Shown here: positions 1 through 7,164 of the stretch, in pieces
Layout: each line of letters opens with the position of its first letter
Position numbering within the stretch: the stretch's first letter is position 1
Assembly (NCBI GenBank): GCA_938003835.1
Contig: CALKXJ010000002.1
Location: forward strand, 186,001-250,000
Direction of reading: 5' to 3'
Origin: an uncultured Bryobacteraceae bacterium
GTDB taxonomy: Bacteria; Acidobacteriota; Terriglobia; Bryobacterales; Bryobacteraceae
DNA: 64,000 nucleotides
The notes under the pieces: generated by a model
The model's database searches: none
Told to the model about the DNA's origin: nothing
The model's input: the letters and a program-made list of their open reading frames with translations, nothing else
Translations under genes and position numbers: made by a program

Positions 1-443
1 GGGCGGCTTTCGCCCACCAAGAAGGCGCGCCACGGCTCCCCGGCGTGGTCGCCCGCCCCGGAGGCCGCCTCCCGGTCCCGGTAGAAGCGGGCCGCCTCCA
101 GCAGCCGTTCCGCCAATTCCCGCGGGCCCTCCTGCGGTCCCGCGTAATGCCAGGCGCCCAGGCGGGCCAGGCGGACCGCCGCCGCGAGCGACCCGGCGGC
201 GTCGCGGAAAACGACCGGCAGGGAGACGTTGATTCGCTGGATCCCTTCGAGCAATTCCTCCGGGGTCCATTCGGCCAGGGGCAAACACGCCAGGACGGCG
301 TCAACGCGGCAGGCTTCCAGAAGATTGAGCGCCTCCTGACCGCTTCCTGCTCGTTCGAGCTCCGCACCCGCCAGCTCCCCGGTGATCGCCTCGATCTCTG
401 TCTGGTGCCATGCGTCGGAAATCAACAGGAGCTTCGCCGCCAT
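1..443 (-). CDS. Sigma-54 activator (NtrC-like), pseudo-receiver part only
   Basis: The gene runs off the left edge; only its first 147 codons are visible. They form a response-regulator-like fold (about residues 1-115) followed by a linker ending in FLVGESRP, the usual entry to the AAA+ sigma-54 interaction domain (family norm: LVGES). The receiver is degenerate. Where active receivers have the phosphoacceptor Asp (VLLDL) this one has VLACL, so Asp is replaced by Cys, and the conserved Lys of the TKP loop is absent in YAGP. The start ATG is preceded by GGAG twelve bases upstream and GAAGG directly before it. By family knowledge it activates RpoN-dependent promoters by ATP hydrolysis; without a phosphorylation site it probably responds to something other than a cognate kinase, or is constitutively competent. 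The AAA+ and DNA-binding domains lie outside the window, so this call rests on the short linker motif. Confidence 0.65.
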   Translation of the reverse strand, partial: MAAKLLLISDAWHQTEIEAITGELAGAELERAGSGQEALNLLEACRVDAVLACLPLAEWTPEELLEGIQRINVSLPVVFRDAAGSLAAAVRLARLGAWHYAGPQEGPRELAERLLEAARFYRDREAASGAGDHAGEPWRAFLVGESR

Positions 444-591
444 CCTTCAGGTGTTCTCCGCATACGGCCGGGGCGTCCCTCCCGCGCGGGGGGCGTTCCG
501 GCTCCCCCTTCCATCGGCCGCGTCGCCGGAATCTTGAGAAGAATTTCGCCTTAGAGGACCGCTCGGGGAATTCCCTGGGGCGCGCGCCCGC

Positions 592-2100
592 TCAGGCCGG
601 CGGGAAGAGCATCGACTCGACGTAGATCTCTTCAAAGTCCGGATGGTCGGCCAGGGGCACATGGCGCACCTTGCGGCGCAAGGCGGAAAAATCCCGCTCG
701 CCGGCCGTGGTGCGCAGGAGGGCGATCTTGGCGCCGAGCAGTGCGGTGTTGCCGGCCGGAGAGATCCGCTCGAGCGGCGCCTCGATGAGCCCGATGCGGC
801 GCGCGCTGGCGCGATCGACGTAATTGCCGAAGGCCCCGGCCAGCCAGATGCGCTCGGGCTTGGCCGGCGCCAGGCTTCCGAGCAGCAGCCGCACGCCGGC
901 CGCCACGGCGCCCTTGGCCAGTTGCAGCTCCCGCACGTCGCGCTGGAGCAGCACCACCGGATCGAGCAGCGGCCAGGCGCGGCTGGCGTCAGTGAACCGT
1001 CCGCTCGGGGCGATGCGCCCCAGCTCGAGCCCGGCCGCCACGACGTCCACTAGGCCGCTGCCGCAGATGCCGCGGGGCCGTCCTCCGCCCAGGACATGGA
1101 ACTCCAGCGAGCCGTTGCGGAGACTCGCCTCGACAATGGCGCCGGTGGCCGCCCGCATGCCCATCGAGATCCGGCCCCCTTCGAAGGCCGGACCGGCGGC
1201 GGTGGAGGCGCACAAAATGCCGTCCCGGTTCCCGAAGACGATCTCGCCGTTGGTGCCGAGATCAAGCAGGCCGCAAAGCGCCTCGGCCTCCTCGAGCCCG
1301 GTGGCCAGGATTCCTGCCAGGATGTCGCTGCCCACGAAGCCCCCGAGACAGGGCAAGAACTGCACGAGGGGATCACCGGGAAGCTCCCAGCCGAGCTCGT
1401 GCGCGCGGTAGTTCTTGAGTCCCTCCTCGGAGGGGCGGAAGGGGTAGTGAGAGAGTGGCTCCGGATCGATGGCGCAGAACAGATGGTGCATCACCGTGTT
1501 GCCCACCAGGACGACTTCGCCGATCTCGACCTGGACCGAGGCCGCCAGCTCGGCGATCAACCCCCCGATGGCGTCGCGAATGAGCGAGCTCAGCCGCTCA
1601 AGCCCCTCCGGGCTCAGGGCGGCCTGGACGCGGCTCATGACGTCGGCTCCGAACACGGTCTGCGGATTCAGGGCGGAGCGCACGCCGAGCACGTGGCCGG
1701 TGGCCAGATCCAGAAGCTGCGCCACCAGCGTCGTGGTGCCCACATCCACGGCCACGCCGTAGCCGGAGCGGGGCGTGAAGGCGATCGCGCTGTCGTCGGC
1801 GAGGATCGCCAGTTCCCACTGGCCGATTTCGAGCGTGATCTCCTCGACGGCGCGCGCGCGGCAGGCCAGGCGCCAGCCGGCGGCAATCTCCTCCGCCGAG
1901 AGGATCTTCTCTTCGTCCGCTGTCAAAGGCAGGCGGCCCTCGAGCAGCCGCACGCGGCACTTGCGGCAGCGGCCGTGGCCGCCGCACGGGAACTCGACGC
2001 CGTAGGCGAACAGCAGGTCGCGGAGCGGCGCTCCCCGCTCCACCTCGAGAAGCCGGCCGAGCGGCTCGAGGCGAACCCTGATCAGCTCCGGGGCGGCCAT
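592..2100 (-). CDS. RACo-like ATP-dependent reductive activator of corrinoid protein (ASKHA, DUF4445)
   Basis: 502 residues. The N-terminal 90 residues are a plant-type 2Fe-2S ferredoxin domain with Cys39, Cys45, Cys48 and Cys80 as ligands. The rest is an ASKHA ATPase-like domain (phosphate loop VDVGTTTLVAQLLDLATG; GTNGEI; late GLVDVVAAGLELG). Known relatives (RACo, RamA, COG3894) reduce inactive cob(II)alamin on corrinoid proteins back to cob(I)alamin at the cost of ATP. It is the last gene of a minus-strand operon containing a B12-binding protein and a homocysteine methyltransferase, which gives it an obvious client: the corrinoid protein at 3718-4353. It begins 15 bases after the DUF1638 stop. 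About 150 bases separate it from the truncated regulator; no clear terminator is visible there. Confidence 0.9.
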   Translation of the reverse strand: MAAPELIRVRLEPLGRLLEVERGAPLRDLLFAYGVEFPCGGHGRCRKCRVRLLEGRLPLTADEEKILSAEEIAAGWRLACRARAVEEITLEIGQWELAILADDSAIAFTPRSGYGVAVDVGTTTLVAQLLDLATGHVLGVRSALNPQTVFGADVMSRVQAALSPEGLERLSSLIRDAIGGLIAELAASVQVEIGEVVLVGNTVMHHLFCAIDPEPLSHYPFRPSEEGLKNYRAHELGWELPGDPLVQFLPCLGGFVGSDILAGILATGLEEAEALCGLLDLGTNGEIVFGNRDGILCASTAAGPAFEGGRISMGMRAATGAIVEASLRNGSLEFHVLGGGRPRGICGSGLVDVVAAGLELGRIAPSGRFTDASRAWPLLDPVVLLQRDVRELQLAKGAVAAGVRLLLGSLAPAKPERIWLAGAFGNYVDRASARRIGLIEAPLERISPAGNTALLGAKIALLRTTAGERDFSALRRKVRHVPLADHPDFEEIYVESMLFPPA

Positions 2101-2115
2101 GCGGCGGGGACCGGC

Positions 2116-2856
2116 TCAGGGCGCCGGTTCGATGCCGACGATCGCCTCGTCGTAACGGGCGACGATGCGATGGCCCGGGGGCACAATGAGAAATTCCTCC
2201 GGATCCCAATCGCCGGAGACCAGCTTTTCGATCAGGCGCATGTCGCCCCGAACCTTCTCGAACTCCATGTTGCGCTCGGCGGCCTCCCGCCGGGTGGCGA
2301 GCTCGAAGCGCCCGTCGGGCTCGATGCCCATTTCGATGTAGGTCAGCTTGCGGTAGTTCTTCGTGTAGCCGCCGAGCTGTTCCCAGAGGTACTGGGCGTT
2401 GTCTTCGCCGTATTTGGCGAGAAGCTCCTCATAGCTCATGCCGACGCCCGTCTTCTCCCGCGTCAGTCCGAGCTGCTCCAGGTTCTGGCCGCGCTCGATC
2501 CAGCCGGTGGTCTTGAAATACACGCCGGAGTTGCTCAAGAAATACTCTTCGTAGCGGCGACGACTGCCCAGAAACAGCGTGATGCAGTCGTGCCCGCGGG
2601 GCAGAACCAGCGGCAGGCTGCGCGCCGTCAGACCGGCCACGCCGTTGCCGCACAGGGCATAGCCGAGCAGAACGGCCTCATAGAGCGAGGCGTCGACCTT
2701 GTCGACGGCCGCCTGGAGCCGCGCACACATGCCCGCGCCGCCGATATCATGCAGGCCCTTGGGCAGGAACTCGACATCCACCTGATGAGGCGAGCGGGCC
2801 ACGGCCGCGCACATCTCGCGGTAGAGGATCTCGCAACTGAGGAGCTTCAGGCGCAT
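2116..2856 (-). CDS. DUF1638 protein of corrinoid methyl-transfer operon
   Basis: 246 residues. The ATG at 2854-2856 was chosen because the protein then begins MRLKLLSCEIL, as in DUF1638 proteins; the longer open frame upstream only overlaps the methyltransferase gene. The start overlaps the end of the homocysteine methyltransferase gene by 10 bases, a sign of translational coupling. Conserved-looking features are LGYALCGNG (Cys in a Gly-rich turn) and RGHDCITLFLGS (His-Asp-Cys), possible metal or substrate ligands, and a C-terminal tail EEFLIVPPGHRIVARYD. I know of no proven biochemical function for the family. It often occurs next to corrinoid proteins, so a role in delivering a methyl group to, or handling, the corrinoid protein is an inference from context. 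No signal peptide or membrane segment is seen. Confidence 0.85.
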   Translation of the reverse strand: MRLKLLSCEILYREMCAAVARSPHQVDVEFLPKGLHDIGGAGMCARLQAAVDKVDASLYEAVLLGYALCGNGVAGLTARSLPLVLPRGHDCITLFLGSRRRYEEYFLSNSGVYFKTTGWIERGQNLEQLGLTREKTGVGMSYEELLAKYGEDNAQYLWEQLGGYTKNYRKLTYIEMGIEPDGRFELATRREAAERNMEFEKVRGDMRLIEKLVSGDWDPEEFLIVPPGHRIVARYDEAIVGIEPAP

Positions 2857-3707
2857 GCTTCCTCGAGGGCGGCGCGCACGGCGCGGATGAAGGCCGGAGT
2901 GGTGCCGCAACAACCGCCGATGTAGTTTGCGCCGGCGCGCACCAGATCCGGCACCCAACGGGCGAACTCCTCAGGCGCGGTGCGGTAGACGACACGGCCG
3001 CCTTCGAGCTCGGGCAGGCCGGCGTTCGGTTTGATCCAGACCGGTAGGTGCGTGGCCGCGCGCAGCCGGGCGCAGACCGGAACGTAGCCGGCGATGCCGT
3101 TGCCGCAGTTGGCTCCGATGACGTCGGCGCCCGCCTCGGCCAGCGCCGCAGCGGCCTGCTCGGGCGTGACGCCCATCATCGTCCGGTCGCGGTTCTTCCC
3201 CGAGTCGAAGACCATGCAGGCGACGACGGGGAGGCCGGTCGCTTTCGCGGCGGCGACGGCGATCGAGGCTTCCGTGAGGTCGGACATGGTCTCGATGACC
3301 AGACCGTCGGCGCCGGCTGCGGCGAGCACCTCGGCCTGCTCGGCGAAGGCGGCGCGCAAGTCGTCCGCGGTGATGGCGCCCTCCATGAGCAGCTTGCCGC
3401 TCGGGCCGATCGAAGCAAACACGCGCGCCCGCCCGGCCGCGGCCCGGCGCGAGATCGCGACCCCGGCCCGGTTCACCTCGGCGAGCTCGGCTTCGGAGGC
3501 CCGCCCGGCGGCGGCCAGCCGGTTGGCGCGGAACGTGTTGGTGAGGATGATCTCGCTGCCCGCCTCCACATAGGCGCGCGCTACCTGCTCGACCCGTTCC
3601 GGATGAGAAAGGTTCCACAGGTCGGGCAGCTCATCCGGTCCGAGCCCGAGCGCCTGGAGTTCGGTTCCCCAGGCGCCGTCAGTGAGGATGGTGCGGCCGG
3701 AGGCCAC
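2847..3707 (-). CDS. Homocysteine S-methyltransferase domain protein (MetH N-terminal module-like)
   Basis: 286 residues, only the TIM-barrel homocysteine-binding domain of cobalamin-dependent methionine synthase/BHMT. The Zn2+ ligands are all present: Cys201 in GANCG and Cys266-Cys267 in GGCCGTT. N-terminal LTDGAWGTELQ matches the DGAMGT element of the family. Expected reaction: transfer of a methyl group from methylcorrinoid (or another donor) to zinc-bound homocysteine, giving methionine. MetH normally fuses this domain to pterin-binding, B12-binding and reactivation domains; here the B12 module is the separate gene 10 bases upstream and reactivation can be supplied by the RACo-like protein. 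No pterin-binding domain is encoded in the window, so the methyl donor is unknown. A dedicated catabolic methyltransferase is the main alternative. Confidence 0.88.
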   Translation of the reverse strand: MASGRTILTDGAWGTELQALGLGPDELPDLWNLSHPERVEQVARAYVEAGSEIILTNTFRANRLAAAGRASEAELAEVNRAGVAISRRAAAGRARVFASIGPSGKLLMEGAITADDLRAAFAEQAEVLAAAGADGLVIETMSDLTEASIAVAAAKATGLPVVACMVFDSGKNRDRTMMGVTPEQAAAALAEAGADVIGANCGNGIAGYVPVCARLRAATHLPVWIKPNAGLPELEGGRVVYRTAPEEFARWVPDLVRAGANYIGGCCGTTPAFIRAVRAALEEACA

Positions 3708-3717
3708 CAGCGACCTC

Positions 3718-4353
3718 TTAGGCCGCGAGCAGCTCGCGGGCCTTCTTCACCGCACTGCTGGCGTTATCGGCGTAGCCGTCGGCGCCGATCTCGCGGGCGT
3801 AATCCGGGGTGACCGGGGCTCCGCCGACCATCACCTTCACCTGGTCGCGCACGCCAGCCTCTTTCAGAGCCTGGATGGTGGTGCGCATGGCGGGCATGGT
3901 GACCGTCAGCAGGGCGGACATGCAGACCAGGTGCGGGTTCTTCTCCCGGACGGCGGCCACGAACTTCTCGGCCGGCACGTCGGCGCCCAGATCGTGCACC
4001 TCAAAGCCGCCGCCTTCGAGCATCGACGCCACCAGGTTCTTGCCGATGTCGTGCAGGTCACCCTTGACGGTGCCGATGACAACGCGGCCCACCGGTTCGG
4101 CGCCGCGCTCGGCCAGAAGCGGGCGCAGCAGGGCCAGCGATGCTTTCATGGCCCGCGCCGCCAGCAGCAGCTCGGGTACGAAATACTCCTCACACTCGAA
4201 CTTGGCTCCGGCCTCGTTCATGGCCGGGATCATCGCCTGGTTGATCAGCACCTGCGGGTCGATCTTCTCCGCCAGCGCTTCTTCGGTGACCGCGACCGCC
4301 GTCTTCTGGTCTCCGGTGAGGATTGCTTGATAGAGCTTGTTGAGGTCCGCCAT
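3718..4353 (-). CDS. Corrinoid (B12-binding) methyl carrier protein
   Basis: 211 residues, MtmC/MttC/MtgC-like. Residues 1-85 are the helical B12-binding cap domain; residues 88-211 are the Rossmann-type cobalamin-binding domain with the base-off/His-on motif GDLHDIGKN, where His101 is the lower axial cobalt ligand, followed by GFEVHDLG and VCMSALLT. It shuttles methyl groups between a donor:corrinoid methyltransferase and an acceptor. It is the first gene of a four-gene minus-strand operon (then homocysteine methyltransferase, DUF1638, RACo-like protein). An AGGAG ribosome site lies seven bases before the ATG, and a candidate promoter with a palindrome lies about 60 bases upstream. The standalone form, rather than a MetH fusion, is the unusual point. 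Confidence 0.93.
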   Translation of the reverse strand: MADLNKLYQAILTGDQKTAVAVTEEALAEKIDPQVLINQAMIPAMNEAGAKFECEEYFVPELLLAARAMKASLALLRPLLAERGAEPVGRVVIGTVKGDLHDIGKNLVASMLEGGGFEVHDLGADVPAEKFVAAVREKNPHLVCMSALLTVTMPAMRTTIQALKEAGVRDQVKVMVGGAPVTPDYAREIGADGYADNASSAVKKARELLAA

Positions 4354-4417
4354 GATCCATCTCCTGCCGGTTCAGCGCATCGAAATCAGACCGCCAAATC
4401 GCATTTACGGCAACACG

Positions 4418-4446
4418 ATTGTAGCAAACCGGCCCCGGCCGGTTCG
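4418..4446 (-). promoter_or_regulatory. Candidate promoter and palindromic operator of the corrinoid operon
   Basis: On the minus strand TGC-TACAAT (the hexamer at 4423-4418) is a good extended -10 element; transcription would start near 4411, giving a leader of about 57 bases to the ATG at 4353. No good -35 box is visible. Directly upstream, 4427-4444 is a perfect inverted repeat AACCGGCC-CC-GGCCGGTT that would sit in the spacer/-35 region, a natural repressor position. On the plus strand TATGAT (4452-4457) may serve the divergent PD40 gene. Function is inferred from sequence only. Confidence 0.45.
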
Positions 4447-4509
4447 ATCGCTATGATGGAAGCAACGCCGTCCGCCGGCAGCCGTGCGGCGGCCGGCCAA
4501 CCGATCCCG

Positions 4510-5520
4510 ATGCATCGCAGAATTTGCCTGACGGTCCTGTTGCTGGCAGCGCCGCTTGAGCCCGCGCCCAAGCCCCGGCTGGCAAACCTCCGCCAGCTCA
4601 CCCACGGGGGCCAGAACGCCGAGGCGTACTGGTCGCCCGACGGCAAGCGGCTGATCTTCCAATCGACGCGCGAGCCCTACCGGTGCGACCAGATCTTCAT
4701 CATGAACGCCGACGGCTCCGACGTTCGCCTGGTCTCCACCGGCAAAGGGCGCACCACGTGCGGCTATTTCCTCGCCGACGGCAAGCACATCGTCTACGCC
4801 TCCACGCACGCCGGCGGAGAAGAGTGCCCGCCGCCGCCCGATCGCAGCCAGGGCTATGTCTGGGCCGTCTACCCCTCCTACGACATTTATCTGGCCACCG
4901 ACGAGGGCCAGATCGTCAAAGCCTTGACCAGCGAGCCCGGCTACGATGCCGAAGCCACGGTGAACTGGCGAACGAACACCATCGTCTACACGTCATTCGC
5001 CTCGGGGGATCTCGATTTATGGACGATGAAGCCGGACGGCTCCGGCAAACGGCGCCTGACGAGGGAGGAGGGCTACGACGGAGGTGCCTTCTTTTCCCGG
5101 GACGGCGCGAAACTGGTCTGGCGCGCGCACCGGCCGCGCGGGGAGGCCCGCGAGCGCTACCGCTCGCTGCTTGCCCGTCATCTGACCACGCCGATGGAGA
5201 TGGAGCTGTTCGTGGCCGACGCCGACGGTAGCAACGCGCGGCAGCTCACCGACTTTGGCTGCGCCAGCTTCGCGCCCGTCTTCACGCCGGACGGCAGGCG
5301 GATCCTGTTCGCCTCCAACCGCCACGCTTGCGGGAGCCGCAACTTCGAGCTCTACCTGATCAACCTCGACGGCAGCGGTCTCGAGCAGGTAACTCATTTC
5401 GGCGGATTCGTCAGCTTTCCGGAGTTCTCCCCGGACGGCAAGAAATTGGTCTTCACCTCCGACTGGCAGGCCAAGAGCCGTTACGAGTTCAACATCTTCG
5501 TGGCGGACTGGGTGGAGTGA
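4510..5520 (+). CDS. Secreted PD40 (TolB-like) beta-propeller protein
   Basis: 336 residues from the ATG at 4510, chosen because it gives a short signal peptide (MHRRICLTVLLLAAPL). An in-frame ATG at 4453 is the alternative; neither has a convincing ribosome site. The mature protein consists of WD40-like PD40 repeats, with recurring WSPDGKRLIFQS, FTPDGRRILFASN and FSPDGKKLVFTSD units, each followed by a short NADGS- or NLDGS-type strand, as in the TolB propeller. Such proteins are exported and often act in protein-protein contacts or as oligopeptidase propellers; no catalytic domain is attached here. It is transcribed divergently from the corrinoid operon and converges with the FGGY kinase seven bases downstream. 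No specific role can be given. Confidence 0.82.
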   Translation: MHRRICLTVLLLAAPLEPAPKPRLANLRQLTHGGQNAEAYWSPDGKRLIFQSTREPYRCDQIFIMNADGSDVRLVSTGKGRTTCGYFLADGKHIVYASTHAGGEECPPPPDRSQGYVWAVYPSYDIYLATDEGQIVKALTSEPGYDAEATVNWRTNTIVYTSFASGDLDLWTMKPDGSGKRRLTREEGYDGGAFFSRDGAKLVWRAHRPRGEARERYRSLLARHLTTPMEMELFVADADGSNARQLTDFGCASFAPVFTPDGRRILFASNRHACGSRNFELYLINLDGSGLEQVTHFGGFVSFPEFSPDGKKLVFTSDWQAKSRYEFNIFVADWVE

Positions 5521-5526
5521 GGCGCC

Positions 5527-7101
5527 CTAGCGCACCGCCTCGCGAATCCGGCGCAACTCGGGCAGCACGTCGCCTGCGGCCACCGGCTCGGCCCCGGGTC
5601 TGCCGAAGGCGAAATAGAGCTTGCGGAACAGCGGATAAAGCTCGTCGTAGACGGCCGTCTCGGCCGCGTCAGGTTCGACGGTACGATAGCGCGGGCAGAG
5701 CGCTTCCTGCGCCTCTTCGATGGAGCGAAACACGCCCGCAGCCAGGAAGGCGAAGATGGCCGACCCCAGGCTGGTGACTTCCGTTTCCGGCACGAGCACC
5801 GGCTTGGCGAGCACATTGGCGTATACGCGGTTGAGCGTTTCATTGCGCTGCGGCACGCCGCCGCCGTTGATGATGCGCCGGATCGGAACGCCAAAGTCGG
5901 CCATTCGCTCCAGAATGACCCGGGTGTGGAAAGCGGTGCCTTCGATGGCGGCGAACAGCTCGTCCTCGGCCGTGTGCGTGAGAGTCCAGCCGAAGGTGAC
6001 GCCGCCCAGATTCGGGTTGACCAGGACGGTGCGGTCGCCGTTATCCCAGGTGAGCCTCAGCAGCCCGGTCTGGCCCGCGCGGTAGCTCTCGATCGCCCGG
6101 GAAAGCTCCGCCACCGTCGTTCCGGCGCGCCGCGCGATGGCGTCGAAGATATCGCCCGTGGCCGAAAGGCCCGCCTCGATGCCGGTATAGCCGGGATGAA
6201 TCGATCCGCGTACGACGCCGCAGACGCCCGGGATCAGCCGGGTCTCGCGCGAGATGGCCATGATGCAGGTGGAGGTGCCCACCACGTTGACCACGTCGCC
6301 TTCACGAATGCCCGCGCCGATGGCGTCCCAGTGGGCATCGAAGGCGCCGACCGGGATGGGGATGCCGGCACGCAGGCCGAGCCGCTCGGCCCACTCCCAG
6401 CTCAGATGCCCGGCAAGGGCGTCGGAGGTGGCGTAGCGGCCGCGGAGCTTCGCGCGTACGCCGGCCAGCAGCGGATCAACGCTCACCAGGAACTCCTCCG
6501 GCGGCAGCCCGCCCAGCTCGGCGTTCCACATCCACTTGTGGCCCATGGCGCAGATGGAGCGCGGCAACTCGTCCAGCTCGCGGATGCCGCAGAGCACGGC
6601 AGCGACCATATCGCAGTGCTCGAGGGCGGTCACCAGCCGCGAGCGCTTCTCCGGATTGTTCCGCAGCCAGTGCAGGAGCTTGGAAAACCCCCACTCGGAG
6701 GAGTAGACCCCGCCGCACCAGTCGATGGCCGCAAGACGCAGCCGGTGGGCCGTTTCGGTGATTTCGGCGGCCTCCTTCCTGGCGCGATGGTCGCACCAGA
6801 GATAGTAATCATCGAGCGGTTCGAGGTTCTCGCCCACCGGCACGACGCTCGAACCGGTGGTGTCGAGCGCCAGCGCGAGGATCTGGCGTCCGTCCACGCC
6901 GGCCGCCTCGATGGCTGCCCGCATCGCCCGCTCCAGTGCCGCCATGTGGTCGGCATGGCTCTGGGTGGCGAAATCCGGGTCTTCTTTTTTGCGGTGAAGC
7001 GGAATCTCAGCGGTGGCCGAGCCGATTCGGCCGCGTTCGCTGTCGACGATCGAGACGCGCACGCTGAGCGTCCCGAAATCCACACCGGCTACGATCGCCA
7101 T
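5527..7101 (-). CDS. araB: FGGY-family carbohydrate kinase, ribulokinase-like
   Basis: 524 residues, both FGGY domains present. The N-terminal phosphate-1 loop is VAGVDFGTLSVRVSIVD; ALALDTTGSSVVPV is the second conserved strand; the C-terminal signature region is INGGGVPQRNETLNRVYANVLAKPV, followed by EVTSLGSAIFAFLAAG. DFGTLSVR, the DDYYLWCDHRARKEAAEI segment and the length point to ribulokinase (AraB: L-ribulose + ATP to L-ribulose 5-phosphate) rather than xylulokinase or glycerol kinase, but substrate identity is uncertain. It lies 63 bases downstream of ppdK with a palindrome between them and its own GGGAGG ribosome site. No araA or araD is in the window. Cytoplasmic. Confidence 0.75.
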   Translation of the reverse strand: MAIVAGVDFGTLSVRVSIVDSERGRIGSATAEIPLHRKKEDPDFATQSHADHMAALERAMRAAIEAAGVDGRQILALALDTTGSSVVPVGENLEPLDDYYLWCDHRARKEAAEITETAHRLRLAAIDWCGGVYSSEWGFSKLLHWLRNNPEKRSRLVTALEHCDMVAAVLCGIRELDELPRSICAMGHKWMWNAELGGLPPEEFLVSVDPLLAGVRAKLRGRYATSDALAGHLSWEWAERLGLRAGIPIPVGAFDAHWDAIGAGIREGDVVNVVGTSTCIMAISRETRLIPGVCGVVRGSIHPGYTGIEAGLSATGDIFDAIARRAGTTVAELSRAIESYRAGQTGLLRLTWDNGDRTVLVNPNLGGVTFGWTLTHTAEDELFAAIEGTAFHTRVILERMADFGVPIRRIINGGGVPQRNETLNRVYANVLAKPVLVPETEVTSLGSAIFAFLAAGVFRSIEEAQEALCPRYRTVEPDAAETAVYDELYPLFRKLYFAFGRPGAEPVAAGDVLPELRRIREAVR

Positions 7102-7121
7102 GCTGCCCTCCCGGACAAGGC

Positions 7122-7145
7122 GGGGCCGCTCCGCGGAGCGGCCCC
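7122..7145. repeat. Perfect 24-bp palindrome between ppdK and FGGY kinase
   Basis: GGGGCCGCTCCG-CGGAGCGGCCCC is a perfect inverted repeat without spacer, between the ppdK stop (7165) and the kinase start (7101) on the minus strand. There is no T tract after it, so it is either a weak or Rho-assisted terminator, an mRNA-processing hairpin that uncouples the two genes, or a protein site. Confidence 0.6.
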
Positions 7146-7164
7146 GGAGGAAAGGTGGCGGCGG

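Noticed and set aside
45-554. 169-codon plus-strand open frame at the left edge
   Set aside because: It is the antisense of the partial sigma-54 activator, whose minus-strand frame has recognisable receiver and LVGES motifs.
1096-2925. 609-codon plus-strand open frame
   Set aside because: Antisense shadow of the RACo-like and DUF1638 genes; its translation is low-complexity Ala/Arg/Gly/His-rich without motifs.
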